NCBI RefSeq assembly: GCF_014207435.1
Contig: NZ_JACHGH010000003.1
Location: 62,001 to 126,000 of the forward strand
Length of the DNA stretch: 64,000 nt
Source: Salirhabdus euzebyi
Lineage (GTDB): Bacteria > Bacillota > Bacilli > Bacillales > Alkalibacillaceae
Direction: 5' to 3'
The first letter of the stretch is position 1; each line of letters starts with the position of its first letter. The translations under genes were made by a program, and so were the position numbers. Below the pieces are notes generated by a model. The model did no database searches. It was not told the origin of the DNA and saw nothing but the letters and a program-made list of their open reading frames with translations. Of the stretch, positions 52,756 to 61,333 are shown piece by piece.

Positions 52756-53697
52756 ATGCTAAACGATCGACAAAAGGAATTTGTTGCGGTTGAGAAAATG
52801 GTTTTCCGTGACCTCTTAAAGTGGAGATGGGAGCGATTCAACAATAAGAAGGACCTCTCTTTTTCTGTGCCTCGTGTGGCGGAAGTGAAATATGATTTCC
52901 TTTTAAAAAATAGACAAGTAAATTCAATTTCATGGAATGGTCATGCTACCTTTTTCCTTCAGGTGAACGGCTTAAATATTGTAACCGATCCAGTGTGGGC
53001 TAAGAGAATGGGGGGAGAAAGAAGATTGTCTGATCCTGGCTTATCTATTGATAAACTTCCAGAAATAGATATTGTCCTTATTTCTCACAGTCATTATGAT
53101 CATCTGCATTTTCGTTCCATTCAACAATTAAAAGGAAACCCTATTTACCTAGTTCCGAAAGGGCTCAAAAAGAAGTTTGAAAAGAAAGGTCTGTTACCTG
53201 TTAAGGAACTAGATTGGTGGGAGAGCTATGAGCATGAAGGTGTAATTTTAACCTTCTTACCGTCTTTACATTGGACAAGAAGAACGTTATTGGATACAAA
53301 TAAATCATTATGGGGCGGGTGGATGATGGAATCAGTTGAGACCACCATCTATTTTGTAGGTGACACAGGGTATCATCCCATTTTTAAAGAAATAGGAACA
53401 AAATATAATGTTGATTACGTATTAATGCCTATTGGAGCTTACGAACCGGAATGGTTTATGAGAAACCAACATGTGACACCGGAGGAAGCAATTGATATTT
53501 TTATCGACTTACAAGCAAAAGTGTTTATTCCCATGCATTACGACGCATTTCGCCTAGCGGATGATACGCCACGGGAAGCATTAAACCGATTGCAGGCATA
53601 TATGGATGAATGTAAATTAGATCATAGAACCTGTAACATTCTAAAACTTGGTGAAACGATAATTTTAACAAAAAAGGATGACAAGCTTGAACCTTAA
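52756..53697 (+). CDS. MBL-fold metallohydrolase (beta-lactamase_B_2 type)
   Basis: This 313-aa metallo-beta-lactamase-fold hydrolase has the dinuclear zinc motif SHSHYDH (His111, His113, Asp115, His116), GDTGYHPIF for the bridging Asp, and IPMHYDAF near the C-terminus. The start ISWNGHATFFLQVNGLNIVTDPVW resembles UlaG/NAPE-PLD-like enzymes that hydrolyse phosphodiester or lactone bonds; no substrate can be named. Start ATG after AGAAGGAG. It overlaps the following DUF2785 gene by 11 bases. Confidence 0.86.
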   Translation: MLNDRQKEFVAVEKMVFRDLLKWRWERFNNKKDLSFSVPRVAEVKYDFLLKNRQVNSISWNGHATFFLQVNGLNIVTDPVWAKRMGGERRLSDPGLSIDKLPEIDIVLISHSHYDHLHFRSIQQLKGNPIYLVPKGLKKKFEKKGLLPVKELDWWESYEHEGVILTFLPSLHWTRRTLLDTNKSLWGGWMMESVETTIYFVGDTGYHPIFKEIGTKYNVDYVLMPIGAYEPEWFMRNQHVTPEEAIDIFIDLQAKVFIPMHYDAFRLADDTPREALNRLQAYMDECKLDHRTCNILKLGETIILTKKDDKLEP

Positions 53698-54508
53698 AAC
53701 ATACTTAACCCAATTGGATGTCACAGCATTAGCGATTGATGAACTTGATGAATTAATTAAACAAATGTTTGATCAAATAGGTGTTCCGGATCCAGAATTG
53801 CGTGATAAGCTTATCTATAAAACCTTCGCAAAACTAATTAAAGGAGACTATCTTTCTCCTGACCAAATGAAATCTATTCTCGAGGTAAGCATCGATGGGG
53901 AACATTTATTTTTACATATAGGGAAGACGAATCATGACTCTGTTTTTACCCGCTCCTTTTCCGCTTTAGTGGCAGCGCTTGTTTTGAACAAGGATAGGAT
54001 AGTCGGATTTCTTTCAGATCAAATGGTGCTCCTAACATTACATAGTAGTTTACGTTATTTAGTAGATGAAAAAGACACACGTGGTTATGTACCAACGAAA
54101 GGATGGGCACATAGTATTGCGCATGGTGCCGACTTGTTAGCATCTGTTATACAGCATCCTCTTTATAAAATGGAAGAATCACATAAGTGTTTACAAGCTA
54201 TCACATCGTGCTTATGGAAGGATACAACTTACATCGATGATGAAGACGAAAGGTTAATTGTTGCTATTGAAGCATTATTGAAAAAAGGAGTGGAGGAAGA
54301 TTTCATAAATACATGGTTGGTTCAACTTTCTGATGATTTATCTTCTTATTTATCAACACATGGATTTTCTTTACAATTTTTCCGTAAAAAATATACGGTC
54401 ATGACATTTTTAAAAACACTATATTTTAGATTACTTTTTAAAAAACGAGGAAGTGCTATTAAAGATTGCATAGAACAAATAATGATTAACTGTTATCAAA
54501 AATTGTAA
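53687..54508 (+). CDS. DUF2785 protein
   Basis: This 273-aa helical protein has the DUF2785 signature VFTRSFSALVAALVLNKD and RGYVPTKGWAHSIAHGADLLASVIQHP. Function is unknown; the conserved KGW..AHGAD region suggests an enzyme-like pocket. AAGGA at 53674-53678 gives 8-nt spacing to TTG 53687 (MNLKTYLTQ); the ATG at 53678 overlaps the ribosome site. Translationally coupled to the MBL-fold gene. Confidence 0.8.
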   Translation: MNLKTYLTQLDVTALAIDELDELIKQMFDQIGVPDPELRDKLIYKTFAKLIKGDYLSPDQMKSILEVSIDGEHLFLHIGKTNHDSVFTRSFSALVAALVLNKDRIVGFLSDQMVLLTLHSSLRYLVDEKDTRGYVPTKGWAHSIAHGADLLASVIQHPLYKMEESHKCLQAITSCLWKDTTYIDDEDERLIVAIEALLKKGVEEDFINTWLVQLSDDLSSYLSTHGFSLQFFRKKYTVMTFLKTLYFRLLFKKRGSAIKDCIEQIMINCYQKL

Positions 54509-54586
54509 TGAAAGCTTTGTCCATACAAGGTTATTTCTAAAGATACATAAGTACTTATAAAAGGACATGATGAAAAGAGGTAAAAC

Positions 54587-55237
54587 ATGAAACAGCTCGT
54601 ATTGCTAAGTGATTTTCCTAAAGAGGATTCCTTATTACAAAAAAGATTGAAACAGATTTTCAAAGGAAAATCTTTTAAGCTTGGCTATATCCCTTCCCAA
54701 ACTGATAAGGAACGAAAATTTTTTCCATATGTACAAAACTACTTTCAAATGACAGGGGTAAAGGACATTTTATACTTCGATGTGGATGAAGAATATGATG
54801 AATCGCTTATTCCAAAATTACAGTCCTGTGACGGCATTTTTTTATCTGGAGGTAACACGTTTTATTTTTTAAAAAACTTACAAACTAAAAATCTTTTGGA
54901 TACTATTCGTCTGATGGTCGAAGAAGGGAAACCTCTTTTAGGGATTAGTGCTGGTAGTATTATGATGTCTCCGACGATTGAAATAGCTACCTATATAGAT
55001 GAGAATAATGTTTCTATGACCAATTTAGAGGCCCTTCATCTTACTGAGTTTGAATTTATGCCTCATTGGGAGAGTATGATTTTCACATTGCCAAAGCTTA
55101 AACAATACGCAAAACAACAAAATAAAATCATTTATACTTGTTCGGATGGCGATGGGATTGTTATGCAAGGAAATAAACTAGAATTTTACGGTAATATTGA
55201 AAAAATAGATGGAGAAGAGGAGGCAGAACATGAATAA
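54587..55237 (+). CDS. Peptidase E-like protein, family S51
   Basis: This 216-aa type-1 glutamine-amidotransferase-fold protein has nucleophile Ser121 in LLGISAGSIMM and FLSGGNTFYFLKNL upstream, as in dipeptidase E (cleavage of Asp-X dipeptides) and YgaJ-like proteins. The usual His and Glu/Asp partners may be in LTEFEFMPHWES. No signal peptide, so cytoplasmic. It overlaps the next gene by 8 bases. Confidence 0.83.
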   Translation: MKQLVLLSDFPKEDSLLQKRLKQIFKGKSFKLGYIPSQTDKERKFFPYVQNYFQMTGVKDILYFDVDEEYDESLIPKLQSCDGIFLSGGNTFYFLKNLQTKNLLDTIRLMVEEGKPLLGISAGSIMMSPTIEIATYIDENNVSMTNLEALHLTEFEFMPHWESMIFTLPKLKQYAKQQNKIIYTCSDGDGIVMQGNKLEFYGNIEKIDGEEEAEHE

Positions 55238-55856
55238 TTGGGAGCAAGCTTTAGAGAAAATATGTGCACTATATGCAAACACGAATAGGAAAACAGACTG
55301 GATTATAGTTGGGTCCGTTGGTTCTGCGTTACAAGGTTGTGCCATCGTTCCAGGGGACATCGATATATATGTGAAAAATAAGGAGAGCGTGCTACAGTTT
55401 GCTAAAGTATTGGAACCTTTCTCACTGCCTGTTAAAGGAGAGGAAAAATATGATGAACACTGGCTTTCTTCTATTGAGGAACCAACTTTCACCCAAACTT
55501 TCCAATCAGGATTTACATGGACGAAAGGTAGATGGGTTGTGGATGGAGTTGAAGTCGAAGTAGTGCACATTTCGAACTCTGCCGGTATTCCAGATTCATT
55601 AGATGGCGATGGAATATGGGAAGGTGGTAAATTCATCTGGGATTTATACAGAAACATACAAGTTGGTCCATACCAAGTGAAGACGATTCCTTTAGAAATA
55701 CAACTAGAATCAAACTTACGTCGCAAAAGAGAAGACAGAATCCAATCGATTATGAAAACATTAAAGACAAATGGATACGATCAAGAATTGGTTAAAAAAG
55801 CATTGTCAAAAGATCACCTCCATTATTTTTATGAACAATTGGATATCGTCATTTAA
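55230..55856 (+). CDS. Nucleotidyltransferase-fold protein
   Basis: This 208-aa protein has the Pol-beta-like active-site pattern IIVGSVGSALQGCAIVPGDIDIYV (GS...DxD; about 29-52), with a third acidic strand DGVEVEVVHIS. Relatives include aminoglycoside adenylyltransferase-like proteins, but the target is unknown. GAGGAGG selects ATG 55230 within the end of the S51 gene, so the two are coupled. Confidence 0.78.
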   Translation: MNNWEQALEKICALYANTNRKTDWIIVGSVGSALQGCAIVPGDIDIYVKNKESVLQFAKVLEPFSLPVKGEEKYDEHWLSSIEEPTFTQTFQSGFTWTKGRWVVDGVEVEVVHISNSAGIPDSLDGDGIWEGGKFIWDLYRNIQVGPYQVKTIPLEIQLESNLRRKREDRIQSIMKTLKTNGYDQELVKKALSKDHLHYFYEQLDIVI

Positions 55857-55864
55857 CGATAAAT

Positions 55865-55911
55865 TACCACTAGTGATGAGAAGGTACCTGACGCTAGTGG
55901 TATATTTTTTG
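55865..55911 (+). terminator. Rho-independent terminator
   Basis: ACCACTAG (55866-55873) and CTAGTGGT (55894-55901), T6 after a short spacer. Confidence 0.78.
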
Positions 55912-55975
55912 TTGTTCCATCAAATGATAATGAAGAATTTCAGTAGACAGAAAACAAGTTGGAGTGGTAAGAATT

Positions 55976-56977
55976 ATGCGGAAAAACATTCGATTAACAA
56001 GCCCTGAACTATCCGCATTATGGACTCAATATATGAACGACAGCATGTCCATTTGTGTATTCAAACATGCGTTAAAAAATGTTGAAGATAAAGATGTTTA
56101 TTCGATTATTGTTTATGCATTAAGTCTTTCTCAAAACCATATTGTCCAATTAGAGAAGTTTTTTAAACAGGAAAACTATCCTATACCTATCGGTTTCACT
56201 GAGGAAGACGTAAATCTTGAGGCTCCTGCACTTTTTTCCGATATTTTTTATTTACAATACTTATACGTAATGGCCCTTCATGGTATGAATGGATACTCTT
56301 TATCAACTGGTACCGCTATACGGAACGATCAGAGAAAATACTTTGTACAATGTAGTAAAGATACAATGAAGTTATTTGATCAAGTAATGGATACGATGTT
56401 AAAAAAAGGTGTATTTATTCGACCTCCGTTTATAAACCCGCCACATGATGTGGATTTTGTAACAAAACAGAATTATTTAACAGGTTGGTTTGGGAAAAGA
56501 AGACCAATGAACGGAATCGAAATAGGAAACATTTATTACAACATGCAAAAAAATATCGTGAAAATAGTATTAGAAATTGGCTTTAGCCAAGTAACTCAAA
56601 CAAAAGAGTTACGTCAATACTTTCAACGAGGAGCACAAATTTGTAATAAACATACAGAGATATTCGGCTCCATCTTTGCCGAAGAATATTTACCTTCACC
56701 TAAAAACTGGACAACCGAAATCACCAATTCAACCGTTCCACCTTTTTCCGATAAACTAATGCTTTTCCATATCGAATCATTGGTCGCAGTAGCGGTTGGC
56801 TATTATGGTGCTGCCTTATCCGTTTGTCAACGTCGCGATTTAATTACACACTACGGAAGGTTAATGATGGAAATGGGAAAATATGCAGAGGATGGAGTGA
56901 ATCTATTGATTAAACATGGTTGGTTTGAACAACCACCGATAACCGATGATCGTAATGAGCTTGCGAAGAAAAAATAA
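55976..56977 (+). CDS. DUF3231 family protein
   Basis: This 333-aa protein is built from two similar helical halves: LTSPELSALWTQYMNDSMSICVFKHALKNVED..HIVQLEKFFKQENYPIPIGFTEEDVN and a matching second half from about 170. This is the DUF3231 pattern, related to CotF/ferritin-like bundles. Its presence in spore-formers suggests a spore role; that is inference. GGAGTGG precedes ATG 55976. Monocistronic with a terminator shared with sspH. Confidence 0.83.
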   Translation: MRKNIRLTSPELSALWTQYMNDSMSICVFKHALKNVEDKDVYSIIVYALSLSQNHIVQLEKFFKQENYPIPIGFTEEDVNLEAPALFSDIFYLQYLYVMALHGMNGYSLSTGTAIRNDQRKYFVQCSKDTMKLFDQVMDTMLKKGVFIRPPFINPPHDVDFVTKQNYLTGWFGKRRPMNGIEIGNIYYNMQKNIVKIVLEIGFSQVTQTKELRQYFQRGAQICNKHTEIFGSIFAEEYLPSPKNWTTEITNSTVPPFSDKLMLFHIESLVAVAVGYYGAALSVCQRRDLITHYGRLMMEMGKYAEDGVNLLIKHGWFEQPPITDDRNELAKKK

Positions 56978-56982
56978 AGATA

Positions 56983-57030
56983 AAAAGGAACAGTCTCCCA
57001 TTCGTTTTAAGAAGGTCTGTTCCTTTTTTT
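56983..57030. terminator. Terminator between DUF3231 gene and sspH
   Basis: AAAGGAACAG (56984-56993) and CTGTTCCTTT (57017-57026) with T7; the loop is 23 nt. Confidence 0.8.
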
Positions 57031-57064
57031 GTCTTTATCGTATGCTAGAATGAGGATACATTAT

Positions 57065-57244
57065 TTATTGCTCCTCTAAACTTTCAATGGAAACACTTTG
57101 TTTACTGTTTGGATTGTCTAATGGATGGATAGTTGCTAGGCCGTTACTTTGATCTACATGCTCAATGTAAATATTCTCTCCGTTATATGTTACAGTCGCC
57201 ATTCCAGGAGAGGAAGCAATTTCTTGTGCTCTTTTTGCGTCCAC
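57065..57244 (-). CDS. sspH: Small acid-soluble spore protein, SspH family
   Basis: This 59-aa protein begins MDAKRAQEIASSPGMATVTY and continues NGENIYIEHVDQSNGLATIH then PLDNPN..LEEQ, matching SspH residue for residue in pattern (RAxEIxxSPxMxxVTYNGxxIYIxHVD). SspH is a minor spore-core SASP made in the forespore. The minus-strand ribosome site AAGGAGG lies 9 bases before GTG 57244. A sigma-G promoter is expected upstream, but I could not place one with confidence. Confidence 0.93.
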   Translation of the reverse strand: MDAKRAQEIASSPGMATVTYNGENIYIEHVDQSNGLATIHPLDNPNSKQSVSIESLEEQ

Positions 57245-57378
57245 CTGATGTCACCTCCTTATGTAAAACAGATATCTTTACTATTTGTTATTTATGGATT
57301 CGTATACTTTTCAACAGATGATAAAATAAACGGAATCATAATGTTTAAAAAAGAACCGACACACGAAGGGGAATGAAG

Positions 57379-58384
57379 TTGACTACATATGATAATTTAA
57401 TCAGTTGGGTGGAAGAAATAAAAAATAAGAATAATAGTAGTGCTACTTCCTTATGTATTTTAAAGGATAATAAGGTAGTACTAGAATACTATAGTGGCTT
57501 CCATTCAAATACTTTAGATGCAAAACCTATCACGGAGCACTCACAGTTCAATGTCGCTTCTGCCCGGAAAAGTTATTTAGGATTAGCGATTGCCTATGCT
57601 ATTTATGAAGGGAAAATTGGTAGCTTAGACGATTATGCGAGTGATTATTTTCTTGATGTTGACCAAGAACTACTAGGTAAAACAACGATTCGACATTTAG
57701 TAACTCATTCCCATGGACTTCATGAACAAGAGAATGGGAGTCTTTACCGAGAGTTTGAACCTGGAGAAAGTTGGGCTTATAGGGGTATCAATGTTATGAT
57801 GATGACCAAGCTTTTGAAGTCGTTATACGGAAAGCCTTACACGGATTTGTTGAAAGAGAGGGTATTTGAACCTTTACTTTTTACGGAAACAGCCTGGCAA
57901 ACAGAAGAGAAAGAGGATCTCGTTCACGTTATTTACGATCCTTCTGAAGCAGGCAAGTCAGCTATAGGTTCATCTAATGATGGAATGCAATCAAACCTCC
58001 ATGTTTCTACACGAGAATTTGCTTATTGGGGAAATCTACATTTGAACGAAGGAAACGTATATGGCAAGCAAATCGTTCCCCGTGACGTCATTAAACTTGC
58101 AACAAAAGCCCATAGTCCTATTTATCAAGATGATTCTCTACCACAGAACGGTTTGTTTTGGTATGTTCAGCATACTCCCGCAACACATAGTGAAATTGGT
58201 AATCGTGTTGCCAAAGGGTTCCTATCAAATACTAGGCATCAATGGACCGACACTCTTAGTGATTCCTAAATACAATGTCGTTGTGGCAAAAATGTATAAC
58301 AAAAGGTATAACTACGGTGGGGAACACTATCTTTACTACTTAAGGCAATTTAGCAATTTAGTAGCGGACACATTTGCCGATTAG
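57379..58384 (+). pseudogene. Class C beta-lactamase-like serine hydrolase, frameshifted
   Basis: The family features are an N-terminal half with FNVASARKSYLGLAIAYA (SxxK: Ser-Ala-Arg-Lys) and YRGINVMMMTKLL (YxN-like). The zero frame ends at TAA 58267-58269, after VAKG, in an unrelated tail. From about 58216 another frame continues as GSYQILGINGPTLLVIPKYN and VVVAKMYNKRYNYGGEHYLY to a stop at 58382-58384, completing the domain. One extra G in the GGG at 58216-58218 explains this. TTG 57379 is the best start (7-nt spacing after AAGGGG). It may be a sequencing indel. Confidence 0.75.
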
Positions 58385-58490
58385 TAGCAAAAAGAGAATC
58401 ATACATGTTAAGGTAAAATTATACACGTAACAAAGAAATTGGATGAATTAGTGGAAAGATCACTTGAAAGGGGATGGAGGGGGACTTAAA

Positions 58491-59078
58491 TTGAATAAAG
58501 CAAAGCATTTTACTGGGAAGAGGATTTTATTCATTGTTTTACTTTGTTTGATTGCTTTCGTGATGATTCATAGTGTTGTGATTGTGACAGATGGTTTTAT
58601 AGATGAATTAAATCCCGTTGATGTGGCGGTCGTACTCGGAAACAAAGTGGAAAAGAACGGAGAACCATCAGCTCGATTAAAGGCAAGACTAGATAAAACG
58701 GTTGATTTTTATAATAAAGAATATTATTCAAATATTATTGTCAGTGGTGGTATTGGTGAGGAAGGCTTTGATGAAGCAAAGGTAATGAAAGACTATTTAA
58801 TTGAAAATGGAATCCCACATGAAACAATCATTGAGGATAATAATGGCTACAATACATATAGGACAGCAAGTAATGCAAGAAGAATAGCCGACAAATATAG
58901 ATTTGATTCCGTGATGGTAATTACTCAATATTTTCACATCACGAGAACAGAATTAGCCTTCAAGCAACAAGGATTTGAATCAATATCGAGTGCTCATGCT
59001 GAAATAGTTGAATTACGTGATGTGTACTCGATACTTCGAGAAGTACCAGCGTTTTATAAATATTTATTCACATATTAA
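58491..59078 (+). CDS. DUF218/YdcF-like membrane-anchored protein
   Basis: This 195-aa protein has one N-terminal membrane helix (about 10-33), then a DUF218 domain: DVAVVLGNKVEKNGEPSARLKARLD, NIIVSGGIGEEGFDEAKVMKDYLIENGIP, NTYRTASNARRIADKYRFDSVMVITQYFHITRTELAF. Relatives (YdcF, ElyC, SanA) act at the cell envelope or bind nucleotides. GGAGGGGG precedes TTG 58491, which is preferred over ATG 58464. Confidence 0.84.
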   Translation: MNKAKHFTGKRILFIVLLCLIAFVMIHSVVIVTDGFIDELNPVDVAVVLGNKVEKNGEPSARLKARLDKTVDFYNKEYYSNIIVSGGIGEEGFDEAKVMKDYLIENGIPHETIIEDNNGYNTYRTASNARRIADKYRFDSVMVITQYFHITRTELAFKQQGFESISSAHAEIVELRDVYSILREVPAFYKYLFTY

Positions 59079-59131
59079 TGTCATAAATATCTATATACAG
59101 TAATATAACACCTAATAAACGGGGTGATCGT

Positions 59132-59395
59132 ATAGAATTTATTTTAGGATTTCTGTTGGGTCAATTAGATTTATTTTATCCTCTTTTGATTAGTTCTGTG
59201 CTTACATTTCTATTCGCATTTGCTGTAAAATCATGGGTGTGGATGCTAATTAGTGGACTTTTAATTTTCCCGAATGCATGGTATTTCAGTGGCTATCCAG
59301 CCTATGGTTTTGTGATATTACTACCAATCATACACGTAATGTTTGCGATTGTTTTTTACCGTTATAGAATAAAAAAGAATAGTATTGACTATTGA
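59132..59395 (+). CDS. Small membrane protein, start uncertain (possible AUA)
   Basis: The frame gives IEFILGFLLGQLDLFYPLLI and two more membrane segments, ending RYRIKKNSIDY. The first standard start is TTG 59156 with only AGGA upstream. The strong ribosome site GGGGTGATC (59121-59129) instead fits ATA 59132, which would add eight sensible hydrophobic residues. No family was recognised. The gene lies 53 bases after the DUF218 gene. Confidence 0.5.
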   Translation: MEFILGFLLGQLDLFYPLLISSVLTFLFAFAVKSWVWMLISGLLIFPNAWYFSGYPAYGFVILLPIIHVMFAIVFYRYRIKKNSIDY

Positions 59396-59412
59396 TGAAA
59401 CATTTGTATAAT
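59385..59412 (+). promoter_or_regulatory. Strong sigma-A-type promoter
   Basis: TTGACT (59385-59390) and TATAAT (59407-59412) are 16 bases apart. Transcription should begin near 59419, after the preceding CDS and about 137 bases before the HD gene. Confidence 0.75.
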
Positions 59413-59418
59413 TTAACT

Positions 59419-59534
59419 ATGTTTAGTAAATATGGAATTAATTACGGACTGATAAACCGTGGACTTTGTACCACCCTCATTTCATAATGAGCCGGTTTCG
59501 TATCTCTCACAGGATATGAAGCTGGCTTTTTTTA
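59419..59534 (+). ncRNA. Structured leader or small RNA with terminator
   Basis: Small hairpins lie at 59444-59460 (ACGG/CCGT), 59459-59474 (GTGG/CCAC) and 59476-59491 (CTCATT/AATGAG). The terminator pairs 59490-59504 with 59513-59527 (15 pairs, three of them G-U) and ends in T7. AAACCG (59454-59459) can pair with CGGTTT (59493-59498) inside the terminator arm, giving an antiterminator. This fits either a riboswitch/attenuator for the HD gene or a separate RNA of about 115 nt. No known class was recognised. Confidence 0.6.
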
Positions 59535-59555
59535 TTCAAATTTAAAGGAGATAAG

Positions 59556-60536
59556 ATGATGATCTATGTATTCGACAAGGAAAATACCACTATTCATGAA
59601 CCCTTTTATCAAACAAGCATTCAAGCTCATCCTTGGGAGTTAGCCTTATTACAGAGCAAAGCAGTTAAACGTTTAAAATTTTTATCCCATTATGGAACAG
59701 GTTCTTTTATTACGTTAGCAAAGCATTCAAGATTTGAACATACGGTAGGGGTGTGGGCTATTATTGCTACTCATTTCCCAAGAGAAGATGAACTTCGGAT
59801 TGCCGCTCTTCTTCATGATATTGGGCATCTGCCTTTTTCCCATGCCGTCGAAAAAACATTAGGATTTAACCACCACACAATAACCGAAGAATACATAAGA
59901 GGAGAAGAAATAACGACAATACTACAGTCACATGGATTTACCTCTGAGCGAATTATTCACTTGTTGGATAATGATTCCGCTTTATCTCATAAAACAGATT
60001 TTCTAAGTGCAGATCATTTAGATAGTTTTGTTAGGGATGCATATATGCTAGGAAAGTGCAAGGTCCACCCAGCCAAGCTATTACAAAATATTTCTTTTCA
60101 TCAGCAGTATGTAGAAGCGGATTTAGAGACTAGTAAAGCCATTATGAATGCTATTTATTATGATCACACGTGCTTCTTAAACCCTATCACACTCGGATTA
60201 GATGCGTTATTAGCCCAAGCTATTTCTATTTTTGCATCTAATAAGGAGGTGCAACTTGAATCTATTAAATCGCTAACGAACAATGAACTTCTTCAATTAT
60301 TAAAAGAATCAAATGTAAAAGAGGTAGAAAAAATATTGAATGTTATTTTATGGAATCCTCATAAAGTGAAAGTATATGACGATGAAATAGAGGGTGGTTT
60401 AAAAGTAGATGTGAGGAAAGTGTATGATAAAACACCACTAGTTAATGGCACAGCCCTAACCTCTATTTGTTCCGAATCTGAGAAGCTATTATATTCTATT
60501 CGAGCACTTAAAAAAGAATATTATATAACGTATTAA
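59556..60536 (+). CDS. HD-domain phosphohydrolase
   Basis: This 326-aa protein has the HD metal motif: His in KHSRFEHTVGVWA, His-Asp in AALLHDIGHLPFSHAVEKT and Asp in FLSADHLDSFVRDAYM. Such proteins (dNTPase-like or nucleotide phosphohydrolases) act on phosphorylated nucleotides. It is clearly shorter than B. subtilis YwfO (about 430 aa), so I do not give that name. AAAGGAG serves ATG 59556 or 59559. A leader with an intrinsic terminator precedes it. Confidence 0.82.
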   Translation: MMIYVFDKENTTIHEPFYQTSIQAHPWELALLQSKAVKRLKFLSHYGTGSFITLAKHSRFEHTVGVWAIIATHFPREDELRIAALLHDIGHLPFSHAVEKTLGFNHHTITEEYIRGEEITTILQSHGFTSERIIHLLDNDSALSHKTDFLSADHLDSFVRDAYMLGKCKVHPAKLLQNISFHQQYVEADLETSKAIMNAIYYDHTCFLNPITLGLDALLAQAISIFASNKEVQLESIKSLTNNELLQLLKESNVKEVEKILNVILWNPHKVKVYDDEIEGGLKVDVRKVYDKTPLVNGTALTSICSESEKLLYSIRALKKEYYITY

Positions 60537-60603
60537 TTCCATAGGATATATTGTCAAAATATGCTATATTATGATTATATGATGGTGTAAAGGGGCGTTC
60601 AAC

Positions 60604-61302
60604 ATGAATGTTCAAATGATAAATGCATTAATACAACAACAAGCGCTAAAAGAGTTACAGCCAACAAGTTCGAGTAATGATACGAATGCCTTATTCTCTT
60701 CCCTATTACAACAAATGCTAGAAAATGGGGCCGGAAAGAGAGATGGAAATACATATGATTTACCGCTTCAGCCCATGCAATCTTCAAGCCTTTTTCATTT
60801 TGGTATAAATCCGCTGTCCATCCAACAAATGGTTAATGGACAAGCTCTTATGCCGACAAAGTATAATTACGTTGAGCGTGCCTATAACAGCCAATTAAAT
60901 ACTTATAATGGTTATACTTCAAAAGATTATGACGAAATCATTAGCGCGGCATCACAAAAATATAATGTGGATCCGAACTTAGTGAAATCTGTCATTTTCC
61001 ATGAATCAAATTTCAATACGCATGCGGTAAGTCGTGCAGGAGCGATGGGATTAATGCAGCTAATGCCCGACACAGCCAAATCGTTAGGCGTTTCTAATGC
61101 ATTTGATCCGGTACAAAATATTGAAGGTGGGGTTCGTTATTTACGTGATATGCTAAAGCGGTATGATGGGAATACAACATTAGCACTAGCTGCCTATAAT
61201 GCTGGACCTGGCAATGTGGATAAATACAATGGAATACCACCATTTAAAGAGACGCAAAATTATGTACAAAAAGTTATGGGTACATATTATGAGACTGTAT
61301 AA
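60604..61302 (+). CDS. Lytic transglycosylase, SLT family (YjbJ-like)
   Basis: This 232-aa protein has a poorly conserved N-terminal region (1-105) and a goose-type lysozyme/SLT domain with the catalytic Glu in [34 protein letters not shown] (about 139), then [28 protein letters not shown]. It cleaves peptidoglycan glycan strands. No signal peptide is evident, as with some Bacillus relatives, so export is unclear. AAAGGGGCG precedes ATG 60604. Confidence 0.88.
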   Translation: MNVQMINALIQQQALKELQPTSSSNDTNALFSSLLQQMLENGAGKRDGNTYDLPLQPMQSSSLFHFGINPLSIQQMVNGQALMPTKYNYVERAYNSQLNTYNGYTSKDYDEIISAASQKYNVDPNLVKSVIFHESNFNTHAVSRAGAMGLMQLMPDTAKSLGVSNAFDPVQNIEGGVRYLRDMLKRYDGNTTLALAAYNAGPGNVDKYNGIPPFKETQNYVQKVMGTYYETV

Positions 61303-61333
61303 ACACAATTCTTATTCGGAATTGTGTTTTTTC
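61300..61333. terminator. Bidirectional terminator
   Basis: AACACAATTC and GAATTGTGTT form a 10-bp stem with T6 between convergent genes. Confidence 0.9.

Noticed and set aside
57133-57376. Two overlapping plus-strand frames of 62 and 75 codons
   Set aside because: They are shadows of sspH on the minus strand and have no ribosome sites.
59419-59534. T-box or purine riboswitch before the HD gene
   Set aside because: No T-box sequence (TGGNACCGCG) and no purine-aptamer core are present; the downstream gene is not a synthetase or purine gene.
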